This document shows positions 16,741 to 24,767 of a stretch of DNA of 64,000 nt, piece after piece. The position numbers and the translations under genes are program-made. How positions within the stretch are numbered: the first letter of the stretch is position 1; each line of letters begins with the position of its first letter. Source of the DNA: Ahniella affigens. GTDB lineage: Bacteria > Pseudomonadota > Gammaproteobacteria > Xanthomonadales > Ahniellaceae. The DNA is taken from contig NZ_CP027860.1 in the NCBI RefSeq assembly GCF_003015185.1, positions 2,294,001 to 2,358,000 of the forward strand, given 5' to 3'. The notes below the pieces were generated by a model. The model had not been told where the DNA came from. It made no database searches and saw nothing but the letters and a program-made list of their open reading frames with translations.

Positions 16741-17793
16741 ATGGTTTCAGTCAACGACACGCAATCCGAATCCCCTGACCTGCGGCAAACCGCGGTGGCG
16801 CGAATCCAGGACGCGATTCGGCAGGCGGACGCAACCGTGCGCGCCCAGCACCCTTGGCTTTCCTATCAAGACACGATTGGTGTGCTGATTCTGCTGGTTT
16901 CACTGGGCGGCATGCTGGCTTTGATTCCGGCGTATACCAACGGCTGGTTGCCCGGCTGGATCGTACCACCGCTGGCGGCGATACTGGCATCCATCACGCA
17001 TGAACTGGAACACGATTTGATTCACCAGCTCTACGGCCGCAAGCGGCTGTGGCTGCAGAATCTGATGATGGCGCTGGTTTGGCTTGCCCGACCAAGCACG
17101 ATCAACCCATGGATCCGCAGGCGCCTGCATTTTGCCCATCACAAGCTGTCGGGCACGGCTGCCGATGTTGAGGAACGGGCGATCACCAATGGTGAGCGCT
17201 GGGGTGTGCGCCGGTTTTTGATGACCGCGGACGCTGGCGTATCGGTGCTGACGCGCGCGCTCAGCCCCGTTGCATCGGGACGGCGCATGCGTCTGTTCGG
17301 ACGCGCGCTCGCCGCGTACTTCCCACTCGGTTGGCTGCACTGGTCGATCTGGTGGTTGTTTGTCGCTGATCTCGTGGTGCGATCGGTGTCGATCAGCTTT
17401 GGCCTCACGCTGCCCTGGCCTGCGGCAGTCAACAGTTGGCTGCAAGACCAGCAGTGGCTGCTCGTGTGTTGGATTGGTCCGAATGTGCTCCGGAGTTTTT
17501 GTCTGCACTTGGTCAGCAGCAACATGCACTACTACGGCGACATCGCCGAAGGTGACTTGATGCGGCAATGTCAGGTACTGACCAAATGGTACTGGTGGCC
17601 GGCGCAGCTGTTCTGCTTCAACTTTGGTGGTACGCACGCGATGCACCACTTTGTGGTCAGCCAGCCGTTCTACCTTCGGCAATGGGTGGCGCGCGACGTG
17701 CTCCCGGTGATGCGCGATGCGGGCGTGCGATTTGATGATTTGGGTTCGATGGCGCGCGCCAATCGCTTTGGCGAAGCGACGACGCCGGCATGA
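16741..17793 (+). CDS. Membrane fatty-acid desaturase
   Basis: A 350-residue di-iron membrane desaturase/hydroxylase. The three histidine boxes are visible: H-E-L-E-H-D-L-I-H (87-95), L-H-F-A-H-H (129-134) and T-H-A-M-H-H (298-303). Membrane helices lie at about 46-82 and 190-225. The ATG at 16741 follows CCCACAGGAAGCC. The region specificity of desaturation cannot be read. It may supply unsaturated acyl chains for the lipoxygenase encoded 4 kb downstream, which is inference. Confidence 0.88.
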   Translation: MVSVNDTQSESPDLRQTAVARIQDAIRQADATVRAQHPWLSYQDTIGVLILLVSLGGMLALIPAYTNGWLPGWIVPPLAAILASITHELEHDLIHQLYGRKRLWLQNLMMALVWLARPSTINPWIRRRLHFAHHKLSGTAADVEERAITNGERWGVRRFLMTADAGVSVLTRALSPVASGRRMRLFGRALAAYFPLGWLHWSIWWLFVADLVVRSVSISFGLTLPWPAAVNSWLQDQQWLLVCWIGPNVLRSFCLHLVSSNMHYYGDIAEGDLMRQCQVLTKWYWWPAQLFCFNFGGTHAMHHFVVSQPFYLRQWVARDVLPVMRDAGVRFDDLGSMARANRFGEATTPA

Positions 17794-17864
17794 CCTAGGA
17801 CAGAGTTGCCCGCTTTGGTTTCGTGTTATGAATCGCCGACCTATTTCGCTATCGGAAGCCGCCC

Positions 17865-19889
17865 ATGTTCAAACCCCGCCCCTGGCTGTTGTCGCTCGCC
17901 ATCACGGCCGCACTTGGCCTCGTCGCCTGTTCGGATTCGACCGCGCCGAGTAGCGCCGGAAGTAGTCCGGACACGGCCGCAGCCGCAGCACCCGTGGTTC
18001 AACGTCCGCAGAAGCAGTACCCGATCGAGGATTTCCTCGACACGGTCGCCGTCGGCGGCGCGTCGTTCTCGGCTGATGCCAGCAAGATTCTGTTCTCGTC
18101 CAGCAAGTCGGGCGTTTGGAACGCCTACACGATGCCCGCTGGCGGCGGCGACTGGACGCCGGTGACGCAATCGTCGACCGATAACGTCTACGCGGTCGGC
18201 TACTTCCCGCACGACGATCGCATTCTGGTCACCCGCGATCAGGGCGGCAACGAACTCAATCATCTGTTCCTGATCGATGCAACGGGCAAGGAGACCGATC
18301 TGACGCCAGGTGAAAAGCTGAAGGCTCAGTTTGTCGACTTCAACACGGCAGGCGACGCGTTTTATGTGTCGAGCAATGAGCGGGACCCGCGCTATTTTGA
18401 TGTGTACCGCTATGACGCGGAAACGCTGAAGCGCGAGCTGATCTTCAGCAATGACAAGGGCTATGAGCCAGCGCTGGTCTCGGGTGATGGCCGCTTCGTG
18501 GCGCTGACGCAGTCGAACACGACGAATGACAATTCGCTTTACCTCTATGAGTTGGCGGGCAAAAAGCTCACCCTGCTGTCCGAACATGAAGGCAATGCGC
18601 TGTTCAGCGCCGAGGACTTCTCGCCAGACGGCAAGTATCTGTACTACACCAGCAATGCCGGCAGCGAATACGCACGCCTCCGCCGCTATGAACTCGCCAG
18701 TGGCGCGCACGAGGACGTTCAGGCCGAATCCTGGGACATTGCGTTCAGCTACTTCTCGCCGAAGGGTAAGTATCGCGTCACCGGTGTGAATGTGGATGGC
18801 GCCACGTCCATTCGTCTGTACGATGCGGCCACCGGCGCCGAGGTCGCACTGCCCAAGTTGCCTGCGGGCGAGCTTCGCGGTGCCACGTTCTCGAATGACG
18901 AACAGAATCTGGCGCTGTATCTGAATGGTGATCGCCAGCCGAGCGACTTGTACGTGTTCAACCTCGGCCAGCCTGGTGAACCGAAACGCCTGACCAATAC
19001 GCTCAGCAGCAAGATCGACGCAGAAGATCTGGTCGAGACCAGTGTCGTGCGGTATCAGGCCCGGGATGGTCTCGAAATCCCGAACATTCTTTGGAAGCCG
19101 CATCAAGCCAGCGCGGCCAGCAAAGCCCCAGCGATACTGCTCATTCACGGCGGCCCGGGCGGACAAACCACGCGTGCTTGGAACTACCTCGCGCAATATC
19201 TCGCGAATCACGGCTACGTCGTGTTGGGCGTCAACAACCGCGGCAGTTCCGGGTACGGCAAGACCTTTTTCGCCGCGGACGATGGCAAGCATGGGCGTGA
19301 GCCGCTCTGGGACTGCGTCGACGCAAAGAACTATCTGAAGACGCTCGACTACGTCGACCCGGACAAGATTGGCATCATGGGCGGCAGCTACGGCGGCTAC
19401 ATGACGCTCGCAGCCCTCGCCTTCCAGCCAGAAGAATTCAAGGTCGGCGTCGATATTTTTGGCGTCAGCAACTGGCTGCGCACACTCGAGAGCATTCCGC
19501 CTTACTGGGAGAGCTTCCGCAAGGCGCTATATCAAGAAATCGGCGACCCGGCGACACAACGGGACTTCTTGATCGAAACCTCGCCACTGTTCCATGCTGA
19601 CAAGATCACCAAGCCGCTGCTGGTGCTGCAAGGCGCGAACGACCCACGTGTGATCAAGCCAGAGTCGGACGAAATCGTCGCTGCTGTCAAGAAGAACGGG
19701 GTGCCGGTGGAATATGTCGTGTTTGACGACGAAGGCCACGGCTTTGCAAAGAAGGAAAATCAGATTGCGTCGAGTGCCGCCATTCTGAAGTTCCTGGACA
19801 CCTATCTGAAGTCGGACGCTCCACCTCCAGCGGTTGATGCAGAGGCGACGCCAGAGGCTCCCCCAGCGGACGCACCGGCCAAACCCTGA
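17865..19889 (+). CDS. S9 family prolyl-oligopeptidase-type lipoprotein
   Basis: A 674-residue lipoprotein (lipobox L-V-A-C, Cys22). A seven-bladed beta-propeller domain (about 55-400) is followed by an alpha/beta hydrolase domain. The catalytic triad is S508 (G-G-S-Y-G-G-Y), D593 (A-N-D-P-R-V) and H625 (E-G-H-G-F). The C-terminus is an Ala/Pro-rich tail. It is likely an exopeptidase or oligopeptidase in the periplasm. A strong terminator follows directly. It stands alone as a transcription unit. Confidence 0.93.
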   Translation: MFKPRPWLLSLAITAALGLVACSDSTAPSSAGSSPDTAAAAAPVVQRPQKQYPIEDFLDTVAVGGASFSADASKILFSSSKSGVWNAYTMPAGGGDWTPVTQSSTDNVYAVGYFPHDDRILVTRDQGGNELNHLFLIDATGKETDLTPGEKLKAQFVDFNTAGDAFYVSSNERDPRYFDVYRYDAETLKRELIFSNDKGYEPALVSGDGRFVALTQSNTTNDNSLYLYELAGKKLTLLSEHEGNALFSAEDFSPDGKYLYYTSNAGSEYARLRRYELASGAHEDVQAESWDIAFSYFSPKGKYRVTGVNVDGATSIRLYDAATGAEVALPKLPAGELRGATFSNDEQNLALYLNGDRQPSDLYVFNLGQPGEPKRLTNTLSSKIDAEDLVETSVVRYQARDGLEIPNILWKPHQASAASKAPAILLIHGGPGGQTTRAWNYLAQYLANHGYVVLGVNNRGSSGYGKTFFAADDGKHGREPLWDCVDAKNYLKTLDYVDPDKIGIMGGSYGGYMTLAALAFQPEEFKVGVDIFGVSNWLRTLESIPPYWESFRKALYQEIGDPATQRDFLIETSPLFHADKITKPLLVLQGANDPRVIKPESDEIVAAVKKNGVPVEYVVFDDEGHGFAKKENQIASSAAILKFLDTYLKSDAPPPAVDAEATPEAPPADAPAKP

Positions 19890-19904
19890 CCATTGGCGCC
19901 GCAA

Positions 19905-19939
19905 ACAAAAAGCCCCGATTTCCGTCGGGGCTTTTTTTT
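19905..19939. terminator. Bidirectional Rho-independent terminator
   Basis: AGCCCCGA and TCGGGGCT pair across a 6-base loop (19911-19932), with an A-run before and eight T after. It serves the convergent peptidase (+) and DUF4337 (-) genes. Confidence 0.93.
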
Positions 19940-19970
19940 GCCATCGCGAACCGGCCGATTCGAACGCGGC

Positions 19971-20675
19971 CTACGCCCAAGTCAGCCCGAGCATGTAACC
20001 AACACCGCTCAGAAACACCACGCCGCCCATGCCCAGAAAGCCCCAGCGAATCTTGGATTTGAAGACGAGCGCCAGACCGGCAAAGAACAACGACACGGTC
20101 AGGATCACGCCGGCCAGCGAGAATTTGTCGCCATGGTTGTTGGCATCGCGCCCTTCGTTGAAGCGCTTGTCGGCAGCGTCAAACTCATCGCCGCTGCTGC
20201 CAAACACCTCGTCGACGTAGTCCTGATCGAGGTCGATGTTCAGGGCTGCTTCCAATTGCTCAGCGTTGAGTTCGGTTGGCTTGTCTTCGCTCCCTTCGTT
20301 GTAAGCCTCGCGGACTTCCATCGGCAGACCAAGGGCCTTGTAGGCAGACTCCGACAACTGCGCCGTGTAGATCCAGCTGGCCATGCTGAGCTGACGGGCT
20401 TGGAGCGCTTCATCCTCGCTCTCCAATGCTTCCCACGACAGTTCCTTGGCGCGCTGATCGGCAGCAACATCCTGCATGTACGTGGTCAGTTCGTCGTTGT
20501 AGGTCGTCGACGCCTTGGTCGTGAGCGCAGCTGCTTCGCCGTACGCCTCGACACTCTGCCCGCCCCACAGCCCTTCCTGATGCCCGGCGATGGACGCCGC
20601 CGTGGCGCCCAAGCCCAACAAGATTGCGGCCGCCAGTTCGAATTTGTCGAATGTGCCTTTTTCGTCTTCTGCCAT
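19971..20675 (-). CDS. DUF4337-like membrane protein
   Basis: A 234-residue protein with one membrane helix near the N-terminus (about 14-30) and two near the C-terminus (about 182-230). Between them is an acidic helical region with coiled-coil character (A-L-E-S-E-D-E-A-L-Q-A-R-Q). This layout matches DUF4337 proteins. The ATG at 20675 has GGGGAG 6 bases upstream. The function is unknown. Confidence 0.72.
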   Translation of the reverse strand: MAEDEKGTFDKFELAAAILLGLGATAASIAGHQEGLWGGQSVEAYGEAAALTTKASTTYNDELTTYMQDVAADQRAKELSWEALESEDEALQARQLSMASWIYTAQLSESAYKALGLPMEVREAYNEGSEDKPTELNAEQLEAALNIDLDQDYVDEVFGSSGDEFDAADKRFNEGRDANNHGDKFSLAGVILTVSLFFAGLALVFKSKIRWGFLGMGGVVFLSGVGYMLGLTWA

Positions 20676-20962
20676 GATCAACTCCCCGTGTGTAGTGATT
20701 TGAGACAGGCCAGCAGGCGCCGGACTGTCGCTCGACCCCGTCGGTTGCCGATTGCCATCAAGCCACAATCGAATTCCGCTGCCTGCCGATTAATAACCCG
20801 AGCGGAATCGGCCTGCAAGGCCAGACGCGCGAGAGTTCACAGTTCCTGAGACCTCGGACCACGTGCCCGGCGATGGTGCGCAGCGCGCGCCAGACGGATG
20901 ACATCGACCCGCTACCGGAGTATCGTCAACCGCGGGCACACTTAGGCGCAGACGAGGATCAC

Positions 20963-22873
20963 ATGAGTCTTTTTTCACGCGTTCGTCCGACCCTTCCGCA
21001 GAACGACTCCCCCGCAGCGCAGCAGCAGCGCCAAGAGGCATTGCTGGACGAACAGAGCAAGTATGTCTGGAAAGATGATTTCGAGACGCTTCCGGGAATC
21101 CCTTTGGCGGCAAGCGTGCCGCGCGACGATCGGCCAACCATCACCTGGCTCTTAGAAGTGGCGGACGTCGGCATCGACATTGTGGCCAACCAAATCCTGG
21201 CCCAAACGGGCCGCGGTGACTCACTCAAATCGCAGACTGCGGCCGCTGCGATCAGACCACATTTGGATAGCATGCGTCAGACCATAGCGACGATTCGCAG
21301 CGAGCAGAAGGCGACCCCGGACAGCCCGCTTCGAATCGTCGACCATGTGGCCGGGACGCTGCTCAGTCTGCATCGCTCCCGCCTGGACAACGAGTTGAAA
21401 ACGCTGCAGAACATGATTGCGGCAACCTACCTCGGCAAGCTGGAAAACCCGAGCCTGGAGCAGTATCGAAAGCTGTTTGTCACGCTGCCCTTGCCGGCAA
21501 TCGCCGATACCTTCATGGACGACGCGACATTTGCCCGGATGCGCGTCGCCGGGCCGAACAGCGTGCTGATTGCCGGCCTGAGTGCCTGGCCGTTGAAGTT
21601 TGGGCTCAGCGAGGCGCAGTATCAATCGGTGATGGGCACCAACGATAGTCTGGCCTCGGCGTTAACCGAGCAGCGGCTCTACTGGCTCGATTACGAGGAA
21701 CTGAGCACTCTGAAAACGGGCACCACTGGTGGAAAGCCCAAGTTCTTATGTGCCCCGCTCGCGCTGTTTGCGATCCCGAAGGGCGGTGGCGCGCTGACGC
21801 CGGTTGCCATTCAGCTCGGACAATCACCGGCAGACGGCTTGTTCCTCCGGGTCAGCGACCAGAACAGTCCTGACTGGTGGTCGTGGCAGATGGCCAAGAC
21901 GTTCGTACAGGCCGCCGAGGGCAACTATCATGAGCTGTTTGTGCATCTCGCCCGCACGCACCTCGTCATCGAGGCATTTGCCGTCGCGACGCATCGGCGG
22001 CTGGCGCCCGAGCACCCGCTGAACGTGCTGTTGCTGCCGCATTTTGAAGGCACCCTGTTCATCAACAATTCTGCGGCAGGCAGTTTGATTGCTGAAGGTG
22101 GTCCGATCGACCATATTTTTGCTGGACAGATCACCTCCACCCAGACCCTCGCCGGTAGCGACCGGCTGGCGTTTGATGTCACCGCACACATGCTGCCCAA
22201 CGACTTGGCCAGCCGTCGTGTTGCCGACGTCGCCGCACTCCCTGACTACCCGTATCGCGATGACGCACTGCTGGTCTGGCAGGCGATTCAAGACTGGGTC
22301 CGGCAATACGTCAGCGTCTACTATCTGAACGATGCCAACGTCGCGGGCGACACCGAACTGCAAGGTTGGCGTGACGAGTTGCTCGGGCTCGGCAAAATCA
22401 AGGGGCTGCCGGAACTCAAGGACCGTGAGACGCTGATCAGCGTGGTGACGATGGTTATCTTTACGGCCAGTGCTCAGCACGCCGCGGTGAACTTCCCGCA
22501 GAAGGACTTGATGAGCTTTGCACCCGCAATCAGCGGAGCCGCGTGGGCGCCGGTGCCTAAGCCCGATCAGCCGCAATCGGAGGCGGCCTGGCTGAAACTG
22601 TTGCCGCCGATCAAGGAAGCACAAGAGCAGTTGAACGTGCTGTGGTTACTCGGATCGGTGCACTATCGGCCGCTCGGTGACTACCGGGTGAACCATTGGC
22701 CGTATCTGCCCTGGTTTCAAGATCCGCGCATCACGGGCAAGAATGGCCCGCTGGCACGTTTCAAACTGGCATTGAAGGCGGTGGAGATGGAAATCGATAA
22801 CCGGAACGCCGAGCGCGAGGTGCCGTATCCTTATCTGCAGCCGAGTTTGATTCCGACCAGCATCAACATCTGA
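20963..22873 (+). CDS. Lipoxygenase
   Basis: A 636-residue bacterial lipoxygenase with the full catalytic iron set: H328 and H333 (V-H-L-A-R-T-H), H506 and N510 (Q-H-A-A-V-N-F) and the C-terminal Ile636. The surrounding block E-A-F-A-V-A-T-H-R-R-L-A and H-P-L-N-V-L-L-L-P-H-F is typical of the family. It inserts O2 into polyunsaturated fatty acids with a 1,4-diene to give hydroperoxides. The ATG at 20963 is preferred over an upstream in-frame start at 20873 because GAGG lies 7 bases before it. There is no clear signal peptide and no N-terminal PLAT domain. Lipoxygenases are sporadic in bacteria, so transfer is plausible. Neighbours include a desaturase, a lipase and redox proteins. Confidence 0.95.
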   Translation: MSLFSRVRPTLPQNDSPAAQQQRQEALLDEQSKYVWKDDFETLPGIPLAASVPRDDRPTITWLLEVADVGIDIVANQILAQTGRGDSLKSQTAAAAIRPHLDSMRQTIATIRSEQKATPDSPLRIVDHVAGTLLSLHRSRLDNELKTLQNMIAATYLGKLENPSLEQYRKLFVTLPLPAIADTFMDDATFARMRVAGPNSVLIAGLSAWPLKFGLSEAQYQSVMGTNDSLASALTEQRLYWLDYEELSTLKTGTTGGKPKFLCAPLALFAIPKGGGALTPVAIQLGQSPADGLFLRVSDQNSPDWWSWQMAKTFVQAAEGNYHELFVHLARTHLVIEAFAVATHRRLAPEHPLNVLLLPHFEGTLFINNSAAGSLIAEGGPIDHIFAGQITSTQTLAGSDRLAFDVTAHMLPNDLASRRVADVAALPDYPYRDDALLVWQAIQDWVRQYVSVYYLNDANVAGDTELQGWRDELLGLGKIKGLPELKDRETLISVVTMVIFTASAQHAAVNFPQKDLMSFAPAISGAAWAPVPKPDQPQSEAAWLKLLPPIKEAQEQLNVLWLLGSVHYRPLGDYRVNHWPYLPWFQDPRITGKNGPLARFKLALKAVEMEIDNRNAEREVPYPYLQPSLIPTSINI

Positions 22874-23003
22874 TTTCGACACCGCTCAAGATTGGCATCC
22901 GGACACGATCTGGAGCACTAGATTTTGTTGCGATGTTGCAGCTGGTGCTAGGCAGGCGGACTTCCGCCGTGTCTGGCGATGAGTGTGACGTCCCGTCTAG
23001 GGA

Positions 23004-23152
23004 GGGTCTGAATAGGTCCATCCTGGACTTTCAGACCCGCACTGAGTCCGGCACGTGTCCGGACTCAGTGCCCCAGAATCAAGCACTTGTGTGCTTGATT
23101 CTGGGCGTGCCATCCATGGCCCGCATCGCCTCTGAACTTGTTCAGAGGCTCC
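23004..23152 (-). repeat. Five-hairpin dispersed repeat, copy C (149 bp)
   Basis: Exact length match to copies A, B and D, in the opposite orientation. S3 is a perfect 13-bp stem here (CAGAATCAAGCAC/GTGCTTGATTCTG). The ends extend into CTAGGGAG (22997-23004) and CTCCCTAG (23149-23156), an outer inverted repeat. It lies between the lipoxygenase (+) and DUF4331-like (-) gene ends. Confidence 0.92.
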
Positions 23153-23210
23153 CTAGGTTGCAACGATGCGCGAGTGCGTCTGAATCTCTGCAACAGCAAT
23201 ATGGACAGCC

Positions 23211-23247
23211 AAAAAAAGAGGCCGCTCGCCAATATCAGCGAGCGGCC
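23211..23247 (-). terminator. Rho-independent terminator
   Basis: On the minus strand GGCCGCTCGC pairs perfectly with GCGAGCGGCC across an 8-base loop and is followed by TCTTTTTTT. It sits about 160 bp after the DUF4331-like gene. Confidence 0.85.
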
Positions 23248-23407
23248 AGGCCAGACTTCAAGTCATTCCGCACCATGCTCCTGCAACACGGTGCATTGTT
23301 ATGGGCTGGATCCAATACCCCACGGTCCAGTTCCGACAAATCGACGCGTCCGTTTTCGGCAGTTGGTCGGCACCGGCCTAGCGTTGCCAGGCCGGCGCTT
23401 TCGTCAA

Positions 23408-24553
23408 CTATTTGATACCCAGCGCCTTGAGTTTGCGCTTCGCTTTCCAACCGGTAATGAGCCAATAAAGAATCAGGATCGAGAAACCAATCACCAGGCC
23501 GATGAATATTCGAATCTGCCACTGAGTTGACAACCCCTTCTTCGGCGGCGCGGCGGGCTTGTCTGGCCATGGCTCCGCCAAGTACGGGAAGTCGGCGCTG
23601 AACGGTTTGTCATTGACGACCGGTCGTGGATAGATCTTGCCGACCGCAATCGCAAGCTCCACCAGGATGCAATCACCAAAGTCGCATGCGATCTTGGCAA
23701 TGTCGTCTTCCAGTGCACGTCCATTCGGATACAGCACGGGATACCGTGACGTATAAATGCAGACGTCGGGCTCGCCGTCGTAATAGCGAATGGCAAACGT
23801 ATCGTCATACAGGTTCGTTGCGGGCGCAACGTAGCTCATCAGGAACTTGCGGAGCATGTCGCTCTTGTGGGCCTGGGTGTTGATCGCATCGGCTTGCTCG
23901 GCCGGCGGCAGCGTGTTGATGAAGCCGAATCGGGGCAGCTGCGTCCGGAGACCACGCCCAATGTGATCCAGAATCTCGGTGGAACCCTTCTTGCGCGTAA
24001 TGCCCCACAGAATCCAATCCTGCTGCCCTTCCGGGAACGCCGACATCGGGATGCTCATCACCATCGACACGACGTTCACCCCGAAGAACGGTGTGAAGAT
24101 AAAGGGATCGTCACGAACGCCCACGTACCACTGGATGTCGTCCGGGTTGTTCAGTCCCTCTACCGTCTTTTCGGCAAGCTCAGCCTGATTGTTGATCCGG
24201 ATCGTGATCGAGGCATCTGGCTTGATGCCTTGGGGATTGACCACCTGACCGCCGTAGCGTGCCCGGATTTCCGAGTTGCTGTAGTCAATCTGACTATGGA
24301 GATCCATGTAGACCACGAACTCGTAGTCTTCAAACTTGTAGGGCGGCGGTGAACTCAAGGAGCGAAAGACGTTATAGACCAAGATCAGGCGATCGCCTTT
24401 GGGAAAGACGAACAAGCCGGTGATATTGGGTTCTTTGACAAGCGACGGATCAAACTCGGCCGGAAGCGCCGGATCCGCATGGTCAGAAGCGCTGGCTCGA
24501 ACAGCCAGTAGACTGAGAACGACTGCGACTAGCAAGGTAAAGAGACGCGACAT
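23408..24553 (-). CDS. Exported DUF4331-like protein with C-terminal anchor
   Basis: A 381-residue protein. The signal peptide covers about 1-23 (ending A-S-A-S-D-H). A beta-rich body follows with A-S-D-H-A-D-P, L-I-L-V-Y-N-V, V-R-D-D-P-F-I-F and N-V-V-S-M-V-M-S-I-P, which fit the DUF4331 layout in divergent form. A membrane helix at about 346-367 and a basic end (K-A-K-R-K-L-K) would leave the body outside the inner membrane. The ATG at 24553 has GGAG 7 bases upstream. It is divergent from the cytochrome/GMC operon, sharing a 214-bp promoter region. The function is unknown. Confidence 0.7.
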   Translation of the reverse strand: MSRLFTLLVAVVLSLLAVRASASDHADPALPAEFDPSLVKEPNITGLFVFPKGDRLILVYNVFRSLSSPPPYKFEDYEFVVYMDLHSQIDYSNSEIRARYGGQVVNPQGIKPDASITIRINNQAELAEKTVEGLNNPDDIQWYVGVRDDPFIFTPFFGVNVVSMVMSIPMSAFPEGQQDWILWGITRKKGSTEILDHIGRGLRTQLPRFGFINTLPPAEQADAINTQAHKSDMLRKFLMSYVAPATNLYDDTFAIRYYDGEPDVCIYTSRYPVLYPNGRALEDDIAKIACDFGDCILVELAIAVGKIYPRPVVNDKPFSADFPYLAEPWPDKPAAPPKKGLSTQWQIRIFIGLVIGFSILILYWLITGWKAKRKLKALGIK

Positions 24554-24767
24554 ACCCCAACTCCAGTGCCCGAGGAGACTTGATCCGGGACGGAGCCTAT
24601 CCTGAAGCCCAGGCCCATGTACAGCCATTGCATCTCATTCGTGAAAGGAGTATATCGGCGAGAATCTTGGGGAAGGGTTTCTTCAGAATTCGTTTCCTCA
24701 GGGTTCACTTGTTGGATCACTGCCGGCCGGCACCTGTGCTGGGTCTCTAAGACTTGAGGAAACGTTC

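Noticed and set aside
17841-19292. 483-codon open frame opposite the S9 peptidase gene
   Set aside because: The sense frame has a complete catalytic triad and lipobox.
22933-23530. Open frames across repeat copy C
   Set aside because: They are created by the stem sequences of the repeat and recur at other copies only because the repeat is conserved.
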